Positions 12,301 to 22,980 of a stretch of 64,000 nucleotides of DNA are shown here, piece by piece. The DNA is taken from assembly GCA_027922465.2 (NCBI GenBank), contig BQMF02000200.1, forward strand, positions 372,001 through 436,000, given 5' to 3'. The translations under genes and the position numbers were made by a program. This stretch comes from Turritopsis dohrnii (lineage: Eukaryota > Cnidaria > Hydrozoa > Anthoathecata > Oceaniidae). Every line of letters begins with the position of its first letter. The first letter of the stretch is position 1. A model generated the notes under the pieces. The model made no database searches. It saw nothing but the letters and a program-made list of their open reading frames with translations, and was not told the DNA's origin.

Positions 12301-15300
12301 CGTTTGCTCATGGTGTGTTTTTCTTGGCTAATACATTACGTCACGCGTTGACCGTTATGTAAAATACACGAATTGTTTTACCGATTGAGCAGTCAATTTC
12401 GTATGGTATAATGGCGTTTGTCCAACGAAGATTGTTGCCTTGCACAGCTGCATATCCGTTGGTTTTTCCGCCCATATCTTCGCCCTTCTTTAACGCCATT
12501 TTCTGTTTGGTTGTCATCATCATGTCACCAAACATAAGCGGTTCTGGTTTCTGTTGTGGACTGTCGAAAGGGTCTAAAGAACCATATGAGAAACATGATT
12601 TACGGACATCTTTAATGAAAATGCGGTCTCCTGCGTATAGGAAAACATTGCATAGGTTTCTCGTTATTGGTGGAAAGAAAGTTTGATAAAGTGTGGAGGA
12701 GAGTTGTAATAGAACAAGAAGCCGCTTGGTTTGAAGACTTCAGGACGTAACAAACGATAAATATGTAGTCTCAAAAATGCAAATTTGGCCTAAATTGCCA
12801 AATTTAAAATCAGCACCTTTCAATTGTGCTCTGTGCAAATTTTTATGAAAATTGAAGAACTTTCGAAATTTGGTCCAAATTGCCCAATTTTAGACAAACC
12901 TGGAAAAATGGAAGAACTTTCGAAATTTTGAGTAGGAGGAGGAGAAACCACGGGTATTTTAAATGCTTTACTCCACCACGGGTGTCAATAAAAAAAAGTG
13001 ACGTACGACATTTGAATTGCTTAAAATCAAAATGATGGTAAAATTAACAGCTAACTTTAAATCCTATCGCGATATGGTTGCTCATTTGTAGCAAAATTCA
13101 AGATAAATATTTACATTCACATTCAAGAAATTTTTATTCACATTCAAAAAAATTATATTCACATTCAAGAAACTGTTATTTACGTTCAAGGAATTTTTGT
13201 TCACATTCAACAAAATTATATTCACATTCAACAAAATTATATTCATATTCAACAAAATTATAATTAACATTCAAAAAAACTTTTATTCATGTTCAAGAAA
13301 ATTTTTATTCATATTCAAGAAAAAAAATTACATGCAAGGTGTAAAATTACTATTCAAGGAATTTCGGTAACTCAGATCTGGTCATTAAATTATCGGTCAC
13401 TAATGGAAACTGATTAGCGATACATGAACAGGCGAAAAACAGATTTTTGAAAAATACCAGATGCGAGGGGAATAAACAAGGACGTAGAATCAAAATATCT
13501 TGCTACGTCCCTGATAAATGAATGAATTATGGAAAATTTTGAGATGGGGTTTTATGACGGCAGTAAAAGCAAAACGAAATAAGTATCAAAATCCAAGAAA
13601 AGGTTCGTCAACAGCATAAGGTTATATTCATTTTATTGATAACAGTTGTTCCAGTGTAAAAGGGAATGTAATAAAATAAGATCAAATCCGACCAGGTGAA
13701 AAAGGTGGGTTTGGGGAATCGAAAACTACAGTTGGTAAAACGTTTTCTTTTCTTTTATTAGTAATGACAAAATTCTGCAAAACTGAAAATCCCTCGTTTC
13801 TTAAAATTCCCAACAAAATGTCCAGAAAAAATTGAGACTAATTTTGATTCTTGTATTTTTGTAGCACTATTGGAAATCTGTAACTAAAATTCGTGAAGCG
13901 AAATAAGTTTCTTAACGAGGAAGAAAAGAAAATGTTTTCTCAAACGCTCTGAATTAAGCCTTTAGCTTCAATAAAGATATCAACGCCAAAGCTTTCTGAA
14001 TCCCTCAAAAAATTAAGTTGCAATATGCGTTCCAAAAGATCTTCTGGAAAAGGATTCGATACGTCTTCAACGTCTACTGATGAAAGACCATCATCAGAAG
14101 GAGAAGGAGCTCTTGGATCAAAGCCGAACCAAGAATGGTCATCTGATCCAGGAGTGGAAAAAACATCAGCAACTTGATGTTGTTCTCGATTTCGAACATC
14201 CATCATTCCATTCATCCACATCTTTTGTGGCGACCAATTTCTTTCGGTTTTCTAATAGGATGCCTATTCCAACCTTCGGTAAAATAAGATACCGCTTGGT
14301 TGATTCTTGGGAGAAAGATCAAATGTAACATCATTATCCATATTCAAGTGTCCTAAATGACTACAAACATTCAATAGTTGGTATGCTGTGCCCATTACTC
14401 TCATGATCAGTTTGACGAAATACATTGCCGTTGCAATTTGTATGAAGAAAATTGTTAAAAGAAAAGATGCCAGAAAACTGGTGGTTTTTATGAAATTTAT
14501 TGTTAAAAAGTTGTAATAATTTTCTTTACCTTCAGCTTCCATTGCTTGAAATTCGTAGTAAAACTGATGAGCAACGTTTGCCCACACATCTGGGGCTATT
14601 ACAAAATAGGTTAACAGCATAATGAAAAATCAAAATTCGAAATACATCAAAATTCTGTATGTATTTCTAATATTTAATAGCTAAATTTTACGGAGTAACC
14701 CTTGACACAAGTCAGGTATAATGCACATCTTTTAAAAACTAGGTGGATGTGAGTGTTGCATAGTAAAAATCGTGACAGATGGACAAACTTAAAGACTCGT
14801 TATAAAGCAATTATACCCGTTGATACCGTTAAATTTTAGCAGAAATTTCGTAAGAGAGACCACTATGAATTTTCAAGAATATTTTTAGAATTTTTTACTT
14901 GAAATTTGACCTGAAAACTTTAATTATTGGTTGATTTTGTCCATTTGATCAATAAAATTAAAATAGAAACCAGAATGTCCATCTTTTGGAACTTTTTTTG
15001 TACATCCAGACACAAGTTCCTTAGGGACTAAGTTACTTGTCACTCAAGCTTATGGAACAACTTTGGTAGCCCTCTAAAGTATCGTTTGTCCATCCGTCAC
15101 GAAACAGCAATTTCGTAATAGCCCCATCTGTACCATTCCCAGGTATATAATAAACAAAATGATGATCGTATACAGTTCATAATAATAATAATAATAATAA
15201 TAATGATATATTTCACAGTATCTCCAAAATTTTACAATTGGCTCTTCACCTGGAAATTGAGAAGATTATGTATATGCAGCGTCTAAAAAATATCGTATAT

Positions 15301-16379
15301 TAAAAAAAATAATGGCAGAAATTAGAGAGACAGTCGTAGTATGGGACGTGGCTAGGTGTGGATAAGGTGAAGGTAGAGTAGAACCAGATAGTCGTAAACC
15401 AAAAAGAATGTCGACTGAAGTTATGAAAACTAGGAAATGGGACATGACTAAACCTAAGGACTAACGTAATGTAAACCGATGTGTAGGACCAAATTGAGGT
15501 TAGAACCGAATATTAGAAAAAAAAACTGTTAATATATATAAACTTATAAATTAATTCCTCCATGGCAGTAAAGATAGAACTTGGACTCAAAAAGCAATCT
15601 AAAACCTAAAATAGGACTAGATGAAGGTAAGGAGATATGATAAAGGAATATTGATAGCATTGGTCTTGTTGGAAGTGCGGAATAGGGCTAGTTCATCCAG
15701 AAAATTTGAAAACTCTTTCATTATTTCCCTTACACCATCTTCTCAGTCACTGTTCTTTCATCTTGTTCAACATTTTCCACATGTTATTCCTGCCATTTTC
15801 ATACGCCATGCGGTTATCTCAGTTTTTCTGCTAATTTTGCAGACCAGATTTAGGTTACGGAATATCCTTGAATATAATTTTGTCTTGCATAAAAAAAACG
15901 CTGTTGAATATGAATGCATAAGTGTTAACGAATCTTTTGTTTGAATGTGAAAGAAAATTTACTTAAGAATGTAAAGTTTCTTTAACATGAATAAAAAATT
16001 CCTTGAACGTAAATAACAGTTTCTTGAATGTGCATATAATTTTTGTTGAATGTGAATAAAAATTTCTTGAATGTGAATGTAAATATTTATCTTGAATTTT
16101 GCTACAAATGAGCAACTATATCGCGACAGTTCGAGATGTGACTTATCGAGACTTATCGAGACTTTCATAATTCCTTCTGAACTGAAGTTGAAACCCAGGA
16201 TTATGTTTTACAGGAAGATGGTGACGCAATCAATCAATAGGTTGAATGTGAAAAAAAAAAATAATAAAGAAACAGATTTTGCTAGGAATGTACTCACTCT
16301 CTCCATATATGGGATCATACGCATGTGATGCCGTGATAAGAAACACCAAAAATGTCGTTACTGTTGTTGCTTGGATCAT
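6342..16379 (-). CDS. Secreted astacin metalloprotease with three ShK domains and an F5/8 C (discoidin) domain
   Basis: Secreted zinc endopeptidase, 611 residues in 13 exons with all phases agreeing: 16379-16298, 12573-12382, 11573-11450, 11234-11069, 10369-10156, 9996-9922, 9315-9202, 8977-8861, 8279-8175, 7478-7239, 7140-6967, 6738-6641, 6476-6342. Exon 1 is a signal peptide (MIQATTVTTFLVFLITASHA). Exon 2 holds the propeptide and the start of the catalytic domain (RWTNAIIPYEID). Exon 4 has the zinc site HEIGHVVGFYHEQNRKD (three His, catalytic Glu); exon 5 has the Met-turn SIMHY. Exons 7, 8 and 10 each encode a six-Cys ShK module; exon 9 is a Pro/Thr-rich hinge. Exons 10-13 form a discoidin domain: start CANPLGLAYDG, core GYVQVDLG, end YIRYIPTDWNYPCVRMELYGC. 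The last two domains suggest binding to matrix or cell surface carbohydrate. Domain shuffling by phase-1 introns is evident, since most modules are flanked by them. The family assignment is firm; its substrate is unknown. Confidence 0.93.
6811..6856. repeat. (AAAT)n microsatellite
   Basis: Run of about eleven AAAT/AAAC units inside intron 11 of the astacin gene. Confidence 0.9.
8993..9113. repeat. Minisatellite with 'attgtggagat' core
   Basis: About eight imperfect copies of a 14-15 bp unit around 'gatattgtggagat', in the intron between the first two ShK exons of the astacin gene. It creates a short spurious open frame on the + strand. Confidence 0.85.
9596..9660. repeat. Solo TIR-like end of a Tc1/mariner- or pogo-type element
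   Basis: A segment beginning cagtgcaacctcccatag and repeating 'gaccacc' has the look of a TA-transposon terminus and resembles the termini of the MITE at 47158-47715. No matching right end was found nearby, so it is probably a truncated copy. Confidence 0.4.
11632..11722. repeat. 20 bp tandem repeat, about five copies
   Basis: Near-perfect head-to-tail copies of tgtcacaaacagaatggttt, with substitutions confined to the last bases. It lies in intron 2 of the astacin gene, only about 60 bp upstream of exon 3. Confidence 0.9.
11817..12140. mobile_element. TA-flanked MITE in astacin intron 2
   Basis: Left end CACGTTTTTTTTTATATAAG and right end (reverse complement) CACGTTTTTTTTTAATAAGC are inverted repeats flanked by TA on both sides. 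About 324 bp, no coding capacity of its own. An open frame that starts inside it and runs on the + strand to 12331 shows no domain. Confidence 0.6.
13102..13325. repeat. Minisatellite in left arm of the 13-16 kb element
   Basis: About ten imperfect copies of a 20-21 bp unit around 'cacattcaagaaatttttatt'. The same unit, inverted, forms the array at about 15941-16085 in the right arm. Confidence 0.85.
13940..14620 (-). pseudogene. Unidentified membrane-protein ORF pair inside the inverted-repeat element
   Basis: Two adjacent open frames on the - strand. The first (14620-14264) encodes 118 residues, with a hydrophobic segment SFLASFLLTIFFIQIATAMY that should span the membrane once, then a polar part. 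The second (14221-13940), in another frame, encodes an acidic, Ser/Asp/Pro-rich segment (DDHSWFGFDPRAP, SPSDDGLSSVDVEDVSNPF) that looks like a cytoplasmic tail. I could not find a convincing splice junction that joins them: the only nearby GT-AG pair would give a 34-base intron. A frameshift is therefore likely. I do not recognise the family. It lies within the inverted arms of the 13-16 kb element, so it may be transposon cargo or a captured host fragment rather than an exon of the astacin gene, in whose intron it sits. Confidence 0.45.
14745..15110. repeat. Copy of the GTGACGGATGGAC-containing repeat
   Basis: This block matches, in pieces and in reverse orientation, sequences at 59875-59940, 61005-61035 and 61940-62140. 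Shared strings include 'gtgacagatggacaaa', 'aaagcaattatacccgttgat', 'acatccagacacaagttcc' and 'tttgtccatccgtcacga'. It is non-coding as far as I can see. Confidence 0.75.
15179..15205. repeat. (AAT)n microsatellite
   Basis: About nine AAT units in the astacin gene's first intron. Confidence 0.85.
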
Positions 16380-16566
16380 CACCTTGGCTTATCTATAAGA
16401 CATGTGACATCAAGAGAAGGCTATTCTCAAAATAACCAAACTAGCTTAAGCACAGCTCATACACACACTTCATTAACAATCGTTCATACACACACACTTC
16501 ATCAACAGTTGTTCATACACACAATTTCATTAACAGTCGAAATGATATTCTGATATTCTTAGATAA

Positions 16567-16975
16567 GTACCGTATTTGCTCTTTTTTGCGCCTTCCATTA
16601 AGTGCCGCACTTTAGATTATGAAATTAAATTAAGAGACGCCCTTTAACTAGCGGAATTGTTGGCGTTTTATCGGCAGTATTATAAAAACAGCAATTTTTA
16701 TGCGTGATCTCATTTGATCAATAAGATCATCTCCATCAAGTTCTAAGTAAGAATTAGTTATCAATTCTCTTGATGCAATATCTGTGCCAGTTTCTCTTTC
16801 ATTGAAATGTACTTGAATTTTGCGCGAACCCCAAGAACAAGTTCATTTCCCATGATTATGAAAAAGCTTTGCTATAAGCGCCGCCCTCTTATTTAGCGCC
16901 GCCCTCTAATAAGTACCACACCTAAAAACATGAAATTTTAATAAGCGCCGCGGCGCTTATTTGAGGAAATACGAT
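16567..16975. mobile_element. MITE with CCGTATTT / GCGCC termini
   Basis: The left end taccgtatttgctctttttt and the right end, reverse complemented (tatcgtatttcctcaaataa), are imperfect inverted repeats. Both run into 'agcgccgccctc'-like sequence, which is repeated within the right half (16878-16960). No ORF. It lies just upstream of the astacin start exon (- strand), so it could influence that promoter. Confidence 0.55.
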
Positions 16976-18025
16976 ATACTAAAAAACCGAAGAGTGTTAG
17001 AAATTCACAAATTCATCCATCATTCATTATTGAAGATTCTTTGCGAGGTAGAAACAAGAGAGACAATTTCGTTATAACGAAAATAAAATGGCGGATTGTT
17101 AGAATTAGCGCCCTACGAGCATTAATTAGAGGGCGTCATTAGCGTTAATGAAGTTGTCCACCGTAACATAAAGCAAGTGGTAAATGCGAAAAATCAAAAA
17201 ATTCTAGAACGCTCGAAATTTAAAAACAAACCTGATGTTTGTTCGTCTCTGTAATGTCTGTCTAATGACTGCACTGCAAACTAAATCTACTTTTAGGTAG
17301 GGACTATATGTGTTTCTTGACAAGCAAAAATAATAACTCAGCTGTTTATAAAACTAACATGGGTTGTCACATCTTTTGTTGTCATAGGTTATGCCGTCCC
17401 AAGTATTTATTCATCTTTGCAGATGTTTTGATCACGTGGTTACTGACATGTTTGTGATTGTCCAATTTTGATTCGTAAAATCTCCTGAAAGAACGGAACA
17501 AAGCCTGAACCTTTCCCACGCTCGCCCAAAAAACATCGTAGAAGTCTGATTTTAACGATCTTTCAGGCGAGTTACGTGTCATACAGAAAATAGTTCGTAA
17601 TTCATCTATTGTCGCTTAAGGTTGTACGATAAAGCAATCATCATTATCATTGAAAAATCACTGCGTCTAAGAGCATTATCATTGAAGCTGTGGATATACT
17701 TCTATGGAAATGCACTCCTCCACAGTCAAAAAAATGTATTCACTGAATATGTATGATTACGTATCCTGTTATATCTTGTATCATTTTTGCAGCTTATATT
17801 TTCAAAATTTCATAGAAAGAGTCTGGAGATTAAGGTGTATCCAAGGAGGCGGTGAAGGGCGTTATTTGTGTGTATTATAACAAAACGCATACAAGTGAGA
17901 TATAAGTAGATGGGGCGGTTCTTTGCATACCTCGCTGCAGCTGTGTTTATTTTTAATTCTTAACTGCTTCCAAAAGAAGATGATTCAAACGCTCCATATT
18001 TTCACAAAAAAAGAATTTGTATATA
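16976..18025. other. Intergenic DNA between astacin gene and Tigger element
   Basis: About 1 kb without a recognisable gene. The region immediately upstream of the astacin start must hold its promoter, but no clear TATA/initiator arrangement stands out. The open frame at 17382-17582 (-) has no recognisable domain. Confidence 0.4.
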
Positions 18026-18249
18026 CAGTAGAGTCTCCATAACTCGAACAACCAGGGGGAAAAGGAAATCGTTCGAAAGATAGAGACAGTCGAGTTGTAG
18101 AGGTTTACAAGTTTTTACGAAATACCCTTATTATTTGCGGACCAGGTGAATAAAAACGGTAAATGCATCATGTATTCTTGCATATAGGGGGGTTTTGGGT
18201 TAGTTTAAAGTCAAAGATAATGTACTTTTGTGTTTTTTTTCATAATCAA

Positions 18250-20443
18250 CTAAGAAAAGAAATCAGTAATCACTTTCTGTTTACAAATAAAATCATGATC
18301 TTTATTGATGTTGTGATTCAGATACTTAAGGTGTACGATCATATCCTCTCCAAATTTGGAAAATAGACTCAAGTCTTCGAGGACTGTAATTGCCGAACGC
18401 ACTTGATCAGCTGTTGGTCGTATGAGATTATCCTCGTCCTTGTCATCTTCATCATCCACTTCTAATTCTTCGTCTTCAGCTCCAGTGATGTCAGCGATGA
18501 TGTCAGCAGTTGTTAGACGCCCATGGGATGTACTGACTTCGATATCGAAATCAATGAAATCTTCAGTTGATATGGTAGAATCGATATGGTCAGGGAACTT
18601 TTGCTTTATGTACGAGAGTTCAGCATCGAGGGTTGGGATTGGGTCCTCTTCTACTTCATTACTGGCTAGGCTTTTAAATGGATCGTCATCTTCGTTGATG
18701 GCTTCTTGGGCATCCTCTTGAGAAATTCCGGATTTTCGAAAACAGTTGGTGAACGTTTGGTTGGCAATGTCATCCCACGCTTTCCTGAGGATGGAGAACT
18801 TAGGGATCGACGCTTTCTCATCCAACGCTTTTATCATCTTACGGACTGCTAACGAACGATATTTTGCTTTCAGGGCACGGATGATTCCTTGATCCATAGG
18901 TTGAGTTTGTGACGTAGTATTCGGGGGAAGGAAGATTAATTCTACCCATTCCAGGCTTTCAACATGAGGATGTGCGGTACAATTATCAATAATTAAAGCA
19001 ATTTTACGTTTGGAGACAGAAAATCTCCGATCAAGCTCGCGTACCCACTCTTCGAACAGCTCTCCAGACATCCAGCTTTTCTTTTGGGAACGGTATCGGC
19101 AGGGTAGTGTTTTGACACCCTTGAAGCAACGAGGTTTGGCGGACTTTCCGATTACGAACATTGGCAATCGCTCCCCTAAAGTACTAGCAGCTAAGCCAGT
19201 AAGTCTGACCTTACTGTGCTTCCCCCCAGAGCACTTTTCACCTTTCATGTGGAGAGATTTGTTGAGAAGGCATTGGAAGAAGAGCCCAAACTCGTCGGCA
19301 TTAAATATATTTTCCAGGGGATAGCGGGACAGAATGGTAGGTAAGGTTGTCTCTGACCATGGTGCTGTCATCTCCTCAGTGACGGATCTAGATTCACCAG
19401 CGATGGTTTTGAAGGACACGCCATACCTGAAAATAATGGATAAGAAAAACGTTCATCTCCCTAATTGTGGCTAGTGTAGTTAGAGCTTTAAAGTTTTGCT
19501 CGATTCTAATTTCCCAAATCTTTAAACTTTGTTTTTGAACCAAAAAGTGAAAGAAAGTATGGATGTCATGGAAGTCAAACAAGTGAAGAAATTAAAAGAC
19601 ATTATATGTTGCATGGAACTTCCTATCATTAAGCTTATTACGTACGAAATCGAGTCTTTTGTTATGGGTTACCATGTTTATAAAAGTAACTGGACACCCT
19701 CTGTTGGAGACGAATTTTATGGGTTTATGGAGCCGACAAATAAGATGGATAAATATGCAGTTGCAGTCAAGAAAAGTGACGGAGAGATCATTGGCCATCT
19801 ACCGCTAGGAAAGTCTGGACGATTTGCAAAAGTCATATTTTACTTTCTGAAGAATGACAGCGCCAATGTTTGCAAAATAACAATCACTGGAAAGTCATTA
19901 AACCTCGGCGATGGTTTAGGAATGAAAGTTCCTTGCAAGTTATCCTTCCTATCTGAAAGAGCGTCGATTGAAATTTTACAAAAACAACTACCAAAGCTTT
20001 TGTAACATTTATACATTTTTTCATAAAAATAAAAGACCCAGATTATGTCAAACTAACCTGGTTTTCCATTTAGCTAGCCATCCCTGAGAAGCTTGAAATG
20101 ACTCAATACCCAATCCTTCGGCAAACTCGAGTGCTTTCTCCTTTAGAATAGTGCCACTTATTGGGATGTTTTCACTCCTCATAACGAGGAGCCACTTGTG
20201 GACAGCTGTGTTGATGTCTTCAAATTTTTGAGGTTTCGTTCTTTTTGATAAGAGTCCGGTGTTGAACTGTGCGAAGATCTTTTCTTTGTTCTTCTTCCAC
20301 GTCGAAAGAGTGCTCGATGGAATTTCAAATTTGGCTGCGACATCCTTTGGAGCAGTCCCTTTTTCCAGCTCTTTGAGGGCATTGTATTTGATTGTACAGG
20401 ATTTATTTTTGATTTTTCGTTTTGATCCTGCTTTGGACGCCAT
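18250..20443 (-). CDS. Tigger/pogo DDE transposase (two exons)
   Basis: Cut-and-paste transposase, 520 residues: exon 1 20443-20058, exon 2 19426-18250, joined in phase at ACC-AG|G-TAT (Thr-Arg-Tyr). Exon 1 gives the N-terminal psq/CENP-B type helix-turn-helix (YNALKELEKGTAPKDVAAKF, then IPSSTLSTWKKNK) and a second CENP-B-type HTH ending QASQGWLAKWKTR. Exon 2 is the DDE core: first Asp in FNADEFGLFF, second in IIDNCTAHP, third in QPMDQGIIRALK, with 30 residues between the last two, as in Tigger/pogo enzymes. A strongly acidic C-terminal tail follows (EDEELEVDDEDDKDEDN). The frame is uninterrupted. The same domain set occurs in jerky/TIGD host genes, but the TIRs and TA duplication show that this is a transposon. 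Intron 19427-20057 (631 bp) is unusually informative because it contains another ORF on the opposite strand. Confidence 0.95.
19529..20005 (+). CDS. HIRAN-domain-like protein nested in the transposase intron
   Basis: Open frame of 158 residues on the strand opposite the Tigger transposase, wholly inside its 631 bp intron. A core of about 70 residues fits the HIRAN fold as known from HLTF/Rad5-type proteins: FVMGYHVYKSNWTPSVGDEF, then EPTNKMDKYAVAVKKSDGEI, then IGHLPLGKSG. The signature features are the early hydrophobic G-x-x-Y, the E-x-x-N-x-x-D-x-x-A-V and the I-G-H-L-P. HIRAN domains bind single-stranded 3' DNA ends and occur in repair and chromatin remodelling proteins. No helicase or RING is attached. 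The first Met could also be one of those at 19559 or 19568. An AATAAA at 20028-20033 follows the stop closely, and could be its poly(A) signal. Whether it is expressed, and whether it is mobile cargo, is inference. Confidence 0.7.
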   Translation: MFLNQKVKESMDVMEVKQVKKLKDIICCMELPIIKLITYEIESFVMGYHVYKSNWTPSVGDEFYGFMEPTNKMDKYAVAVKKSDGEIIGHLPLGKSGRFAKVIFYFLKNDSANVCKITITGKSLNLGDGLGMKVPCKLSFLSERASIEILQKQLPKLL

Positions 20444-20845
20444 GTTTTTGTGTAGGCTTCAACTCCGAAAAAAGGCCTTCGAAAAAGGCGTTCGAATAGG
20501 CGTTCGAAAGGCTCAAGCATTCGAATCATCCGTTCGAATAATGTAAGGCCTGCGCCACACGTAAATGTTTAAACATTTAAACGATAAAGACTCAAAACAT
20601 GAGTAAAACCTTTCAAATTTTGCTAAATTTTGCATAACGCTGCAGGAAAATTCGAGTTATGGAGACAAAAACCTTCAAGGAACAAGAAAATTCGTTCGAA
20701 AGAAGGGAATATTCGAGTTATGGAGATTCGAGTTGTAGAGGTTTTTTTATGAGAGTTTATTAGGAAATTTTCAAGGTGCCAGCGAATTTGTTCGAAAGAA
20801 GGAGACATTCGAGTAATAGAGGTTCGAGTTATGGAGACTCTACTG

Positions 20846-21893
20846 TATTTGAATTTATATAAAATTTGACGGCAATTCCTAGTTTTCCATGTTACAACTT
20901 CCTTAAGGCCTTCCTTTTGAGTTAGCAAGGTGAATGTAAAACATAGTTTTATCTTCCCCAGCTGGCACATTTATTAAAAAATCTATGCGAAGGAGTGCAT
21001 ATTAATAGAAACATACACACAATTTCAATAAAAATGCTCTCCGTCATAGTGATCTTTTGACAATTGTAGCAGGAACATAAATCTGCTCTTACTTTCGGCC
21101 ACTCCATATTTATGTTGATGACTAATCTTACGTTTGCCGAAAGCGTTCTTATGTTATATTTTAAATCGTGTTACACTACACGCGAGGTGTTTGGAATGCA
21201 AAGGGTTCGTGAGGACATTTTCCTTTGTCTAGTTTCTCATCATTGGTCTTGTTACGTGGCTTGCATTGCAATCAGTTTTTTAGGCCAGCTGTCACTTTTA
21301 AAGGTGCTAATCATTCCGAACATAAATCATATCCAAATGTAAATTACATGTACATCCCATATGCTGTCAATCAAACTACAAGGCATTTCTGTCATTGTCC
21401 TAAGTAATGGTGAGTATGGGTTATCTATGTTTATGACAAGAATCAATTTCTTTTCTGGTCTCATACTGGTACGGACGTCTTTCGACCAGATAAGACGTCT
21501 TTGAGGCGTCTTTTCTTGGGTTTTGAACAACCAGCTAATTTTTGTATTTATCAAATATTTATACAGCATGACCATTTCAGATTATATACAAGTATATATA
21601 CAAGTAGAATTCTGTTATCAATATGGGTCCTGTTGAAATTAAAAAAAATTAAAATAAAAGTAAATATTAATGTTAATAAATAATCATAAATACATACAAA
21701 GATTAAAATATGACCCAGAGTTGTAAAAAAATCAAGAGAAAGTGAAAATTAGTGAGAAAAAGGGTGAAATGAAACATGTGTAGCATACGTGATGGAAAGA
21801 ACAGGATGGGCTATGATAACTCGATATTAAGGCAGTAAAAATAAAGGAATTGAGGAAGGGATGAGATAGCAGCAATAAGAGACACTATACTAC
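20846..21893. other. Intergenic, AT-rich; no gene seen
   Basis: About 1 kb without recognisable coding content. A short stretch at about 21440-21520 with 'gacgtctttcgaccagataagacgtctttgaggcgtc'-type repeats resembles the foldback MITE at 34068-34270. Confidence 0.4.
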
Positions 21894-22481
21894 TCACATT
21901 GCATAAAAATGAGCCTGAACTAGAGATTTATATATATTAAAATCTGTTTCACTTCGGATATTTTCAGGTAGTTTGTCGTATACAAATGCACCGGTATAGT
22001 AGAATGATGCTTTTGCGAATTGAAGACGTACTTTTGGTAATTTAAGTGATGTCGTGTTGTTTCGTGTCGACTTTGTGTGATTCATGAGGTTGAAGTAGTC
22101 CGCGTAGTTTTCACAAACATCTCCAGTTAATGATTTTCGTACAGATATACAAGCTCTTACAAGGAGTAACGTGTTACAGGATGGTATTTTATCTTGTAGG
22201 GTGTAATCGATAATTTTACAAGGTCTATCGTGAAGTTGAGTAAGCTGTGTTTTCTTTGAATCACAGTTTAACAATTTAACAAAACAACAGTATGTAAGCA
22301 TAGGTAATATCATGGCTTTGTAAATTGCTGTGGCAGAACCTTTATCAACCATAGGACGTATTTTTCGTAGTAATCGGATTTTGCATGTAACCTTTTTGAA
22401 GGTTTTGGTAAAGTTTAAATTCAGGTTCAGAGAACGTTTTAAAGACGTCTTTTTTTTGTCCTCAGTAAAACGAGTTTTCAC
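21894..22481 (-). pseudogene. LINE reverse transcriptase C-terminal fragment
   Basis: 195-residue open frame matching only the end of a non-LTR retrotransposon polyprotein, after the catalytic RT motifs: KIRLLRKIRPMVDKGSATAI, YKAMILPMLTYC, QLHDRPCKIIDYT and LPKVRLQFAKASFYYTGAFV, closing with LPENIRSETDFNIYKSLV. This is the typical thumb/post-thumb layout of CR1/L2/jockey-like elements. Upstream RT and endonuclease are absent, so it is a 5'-truncated copy, as expected for target-primed integration. Confidence 0.75.
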
Positions 22482-22980
22482 TGGTCGCTACGAGTCAGCA
22501 GTGGGAACTCTCATTAGATCAATATATAAAAATATGACAAACATCAAAATTGCAAGCTCCCAAACATTCAAATTTCCTTATACAAAACTGCTGACTTATG
22601 GTTCTCTCAACCTTCATAACAGTTCATTATCTTTAAATATTTAAAGACATATCATTATCATACTTATTAATTTGTCACAAAGCTGACAAACAGTTCTCGC
22701 TCCCTTTTTTCAAGTGTCTGTTTTACTGAACAGTCTGTTTAAATGCTTTTAAGAAAGTAGGAGTTAAACCCTTTTCATTAGTTTTTATCCTGCAAACTGC
22801 AGAATATCTAATGTGTTGCACACATATATTTTGTGTCCATTTGTTAGATCACATGCTGTTTTATGCACAATGTATTATGTATTTATTCAGAAATAAATTA
22901 GGTTTTGTGTACTGCTCACATAATTGACAGGCAGCCAGCTCCTTTGAATATTTTTTGATAAATGGTCTGGTTTCCTGATC

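Larger units (their letters stand above)
13067..16126. mobile_element. 3 kb inverted-repeat element in astacin intron 1 (class unknown)
   Basis: The left arm starts tcgcgatatggttgctcatt and is followed by 'gtagcaaaattcaagataaatatttacattcac'-type sequence at 13067-13130. The right arm at 16075-16126 is its reverse complement with two mismatches in the first 20 bases. Both arms run inward into the same 20-21 bp minisatellite ('cacattcaagaaatttttatt'). Between them lie an unidentified ORF pair (13940-14620, -) and a block shared with the repeat at 61-62 kb. I could not identify a target duplication, so the ends may not be exact. A transposon or foldback element is the likely explanation. No transposase is recognisable. 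Confidence 0.55.
18026..20845. mobile_element. Complete Tigger/pogo DNA transposon
   Basis: 2,820 bp with perfect 24 bp terminal inverted repeats beginning CAGTAGAGTCTCCATAACTC, flanked by TA at 18024-18025 and 20846-20847. Sub-terminal copies of 'ttcgagttatggaga' and 'ttcgagttgtagagg' occur near both ends (four on the right) and are likely transposase binding sites. The element carries a two-exon transposase on the - strand and, inside the transposase intron, a + strand HIRAN-like ORF. Both frames are open and the termini are matched, so the copy looks young. Confidence 0.93.

Noticed and set aside
11918..12331. 137-residue + strand frame in astacin intron 2
   Set aside because: Starts inside a TA-flanked MITE, has no domain, and no splice signals support it.
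12770..12950. Short repeats around 'actttcgaaatttggtccaaattgcc' in astacin intron 1
   Set aside because: Only two imperfect copies and no termini; not enough to call an element.
13102..13325. CRISPR-like repeat array
   Set aside because: Units are contiguous without unique spacers, in a eukaryotic intron: a minisatellite.
18422..19324. Two + strand frames over the Tigger transposase
   Set aside because: Ser-rich shadows of the acidic tail and core of the transposase on the other strand.
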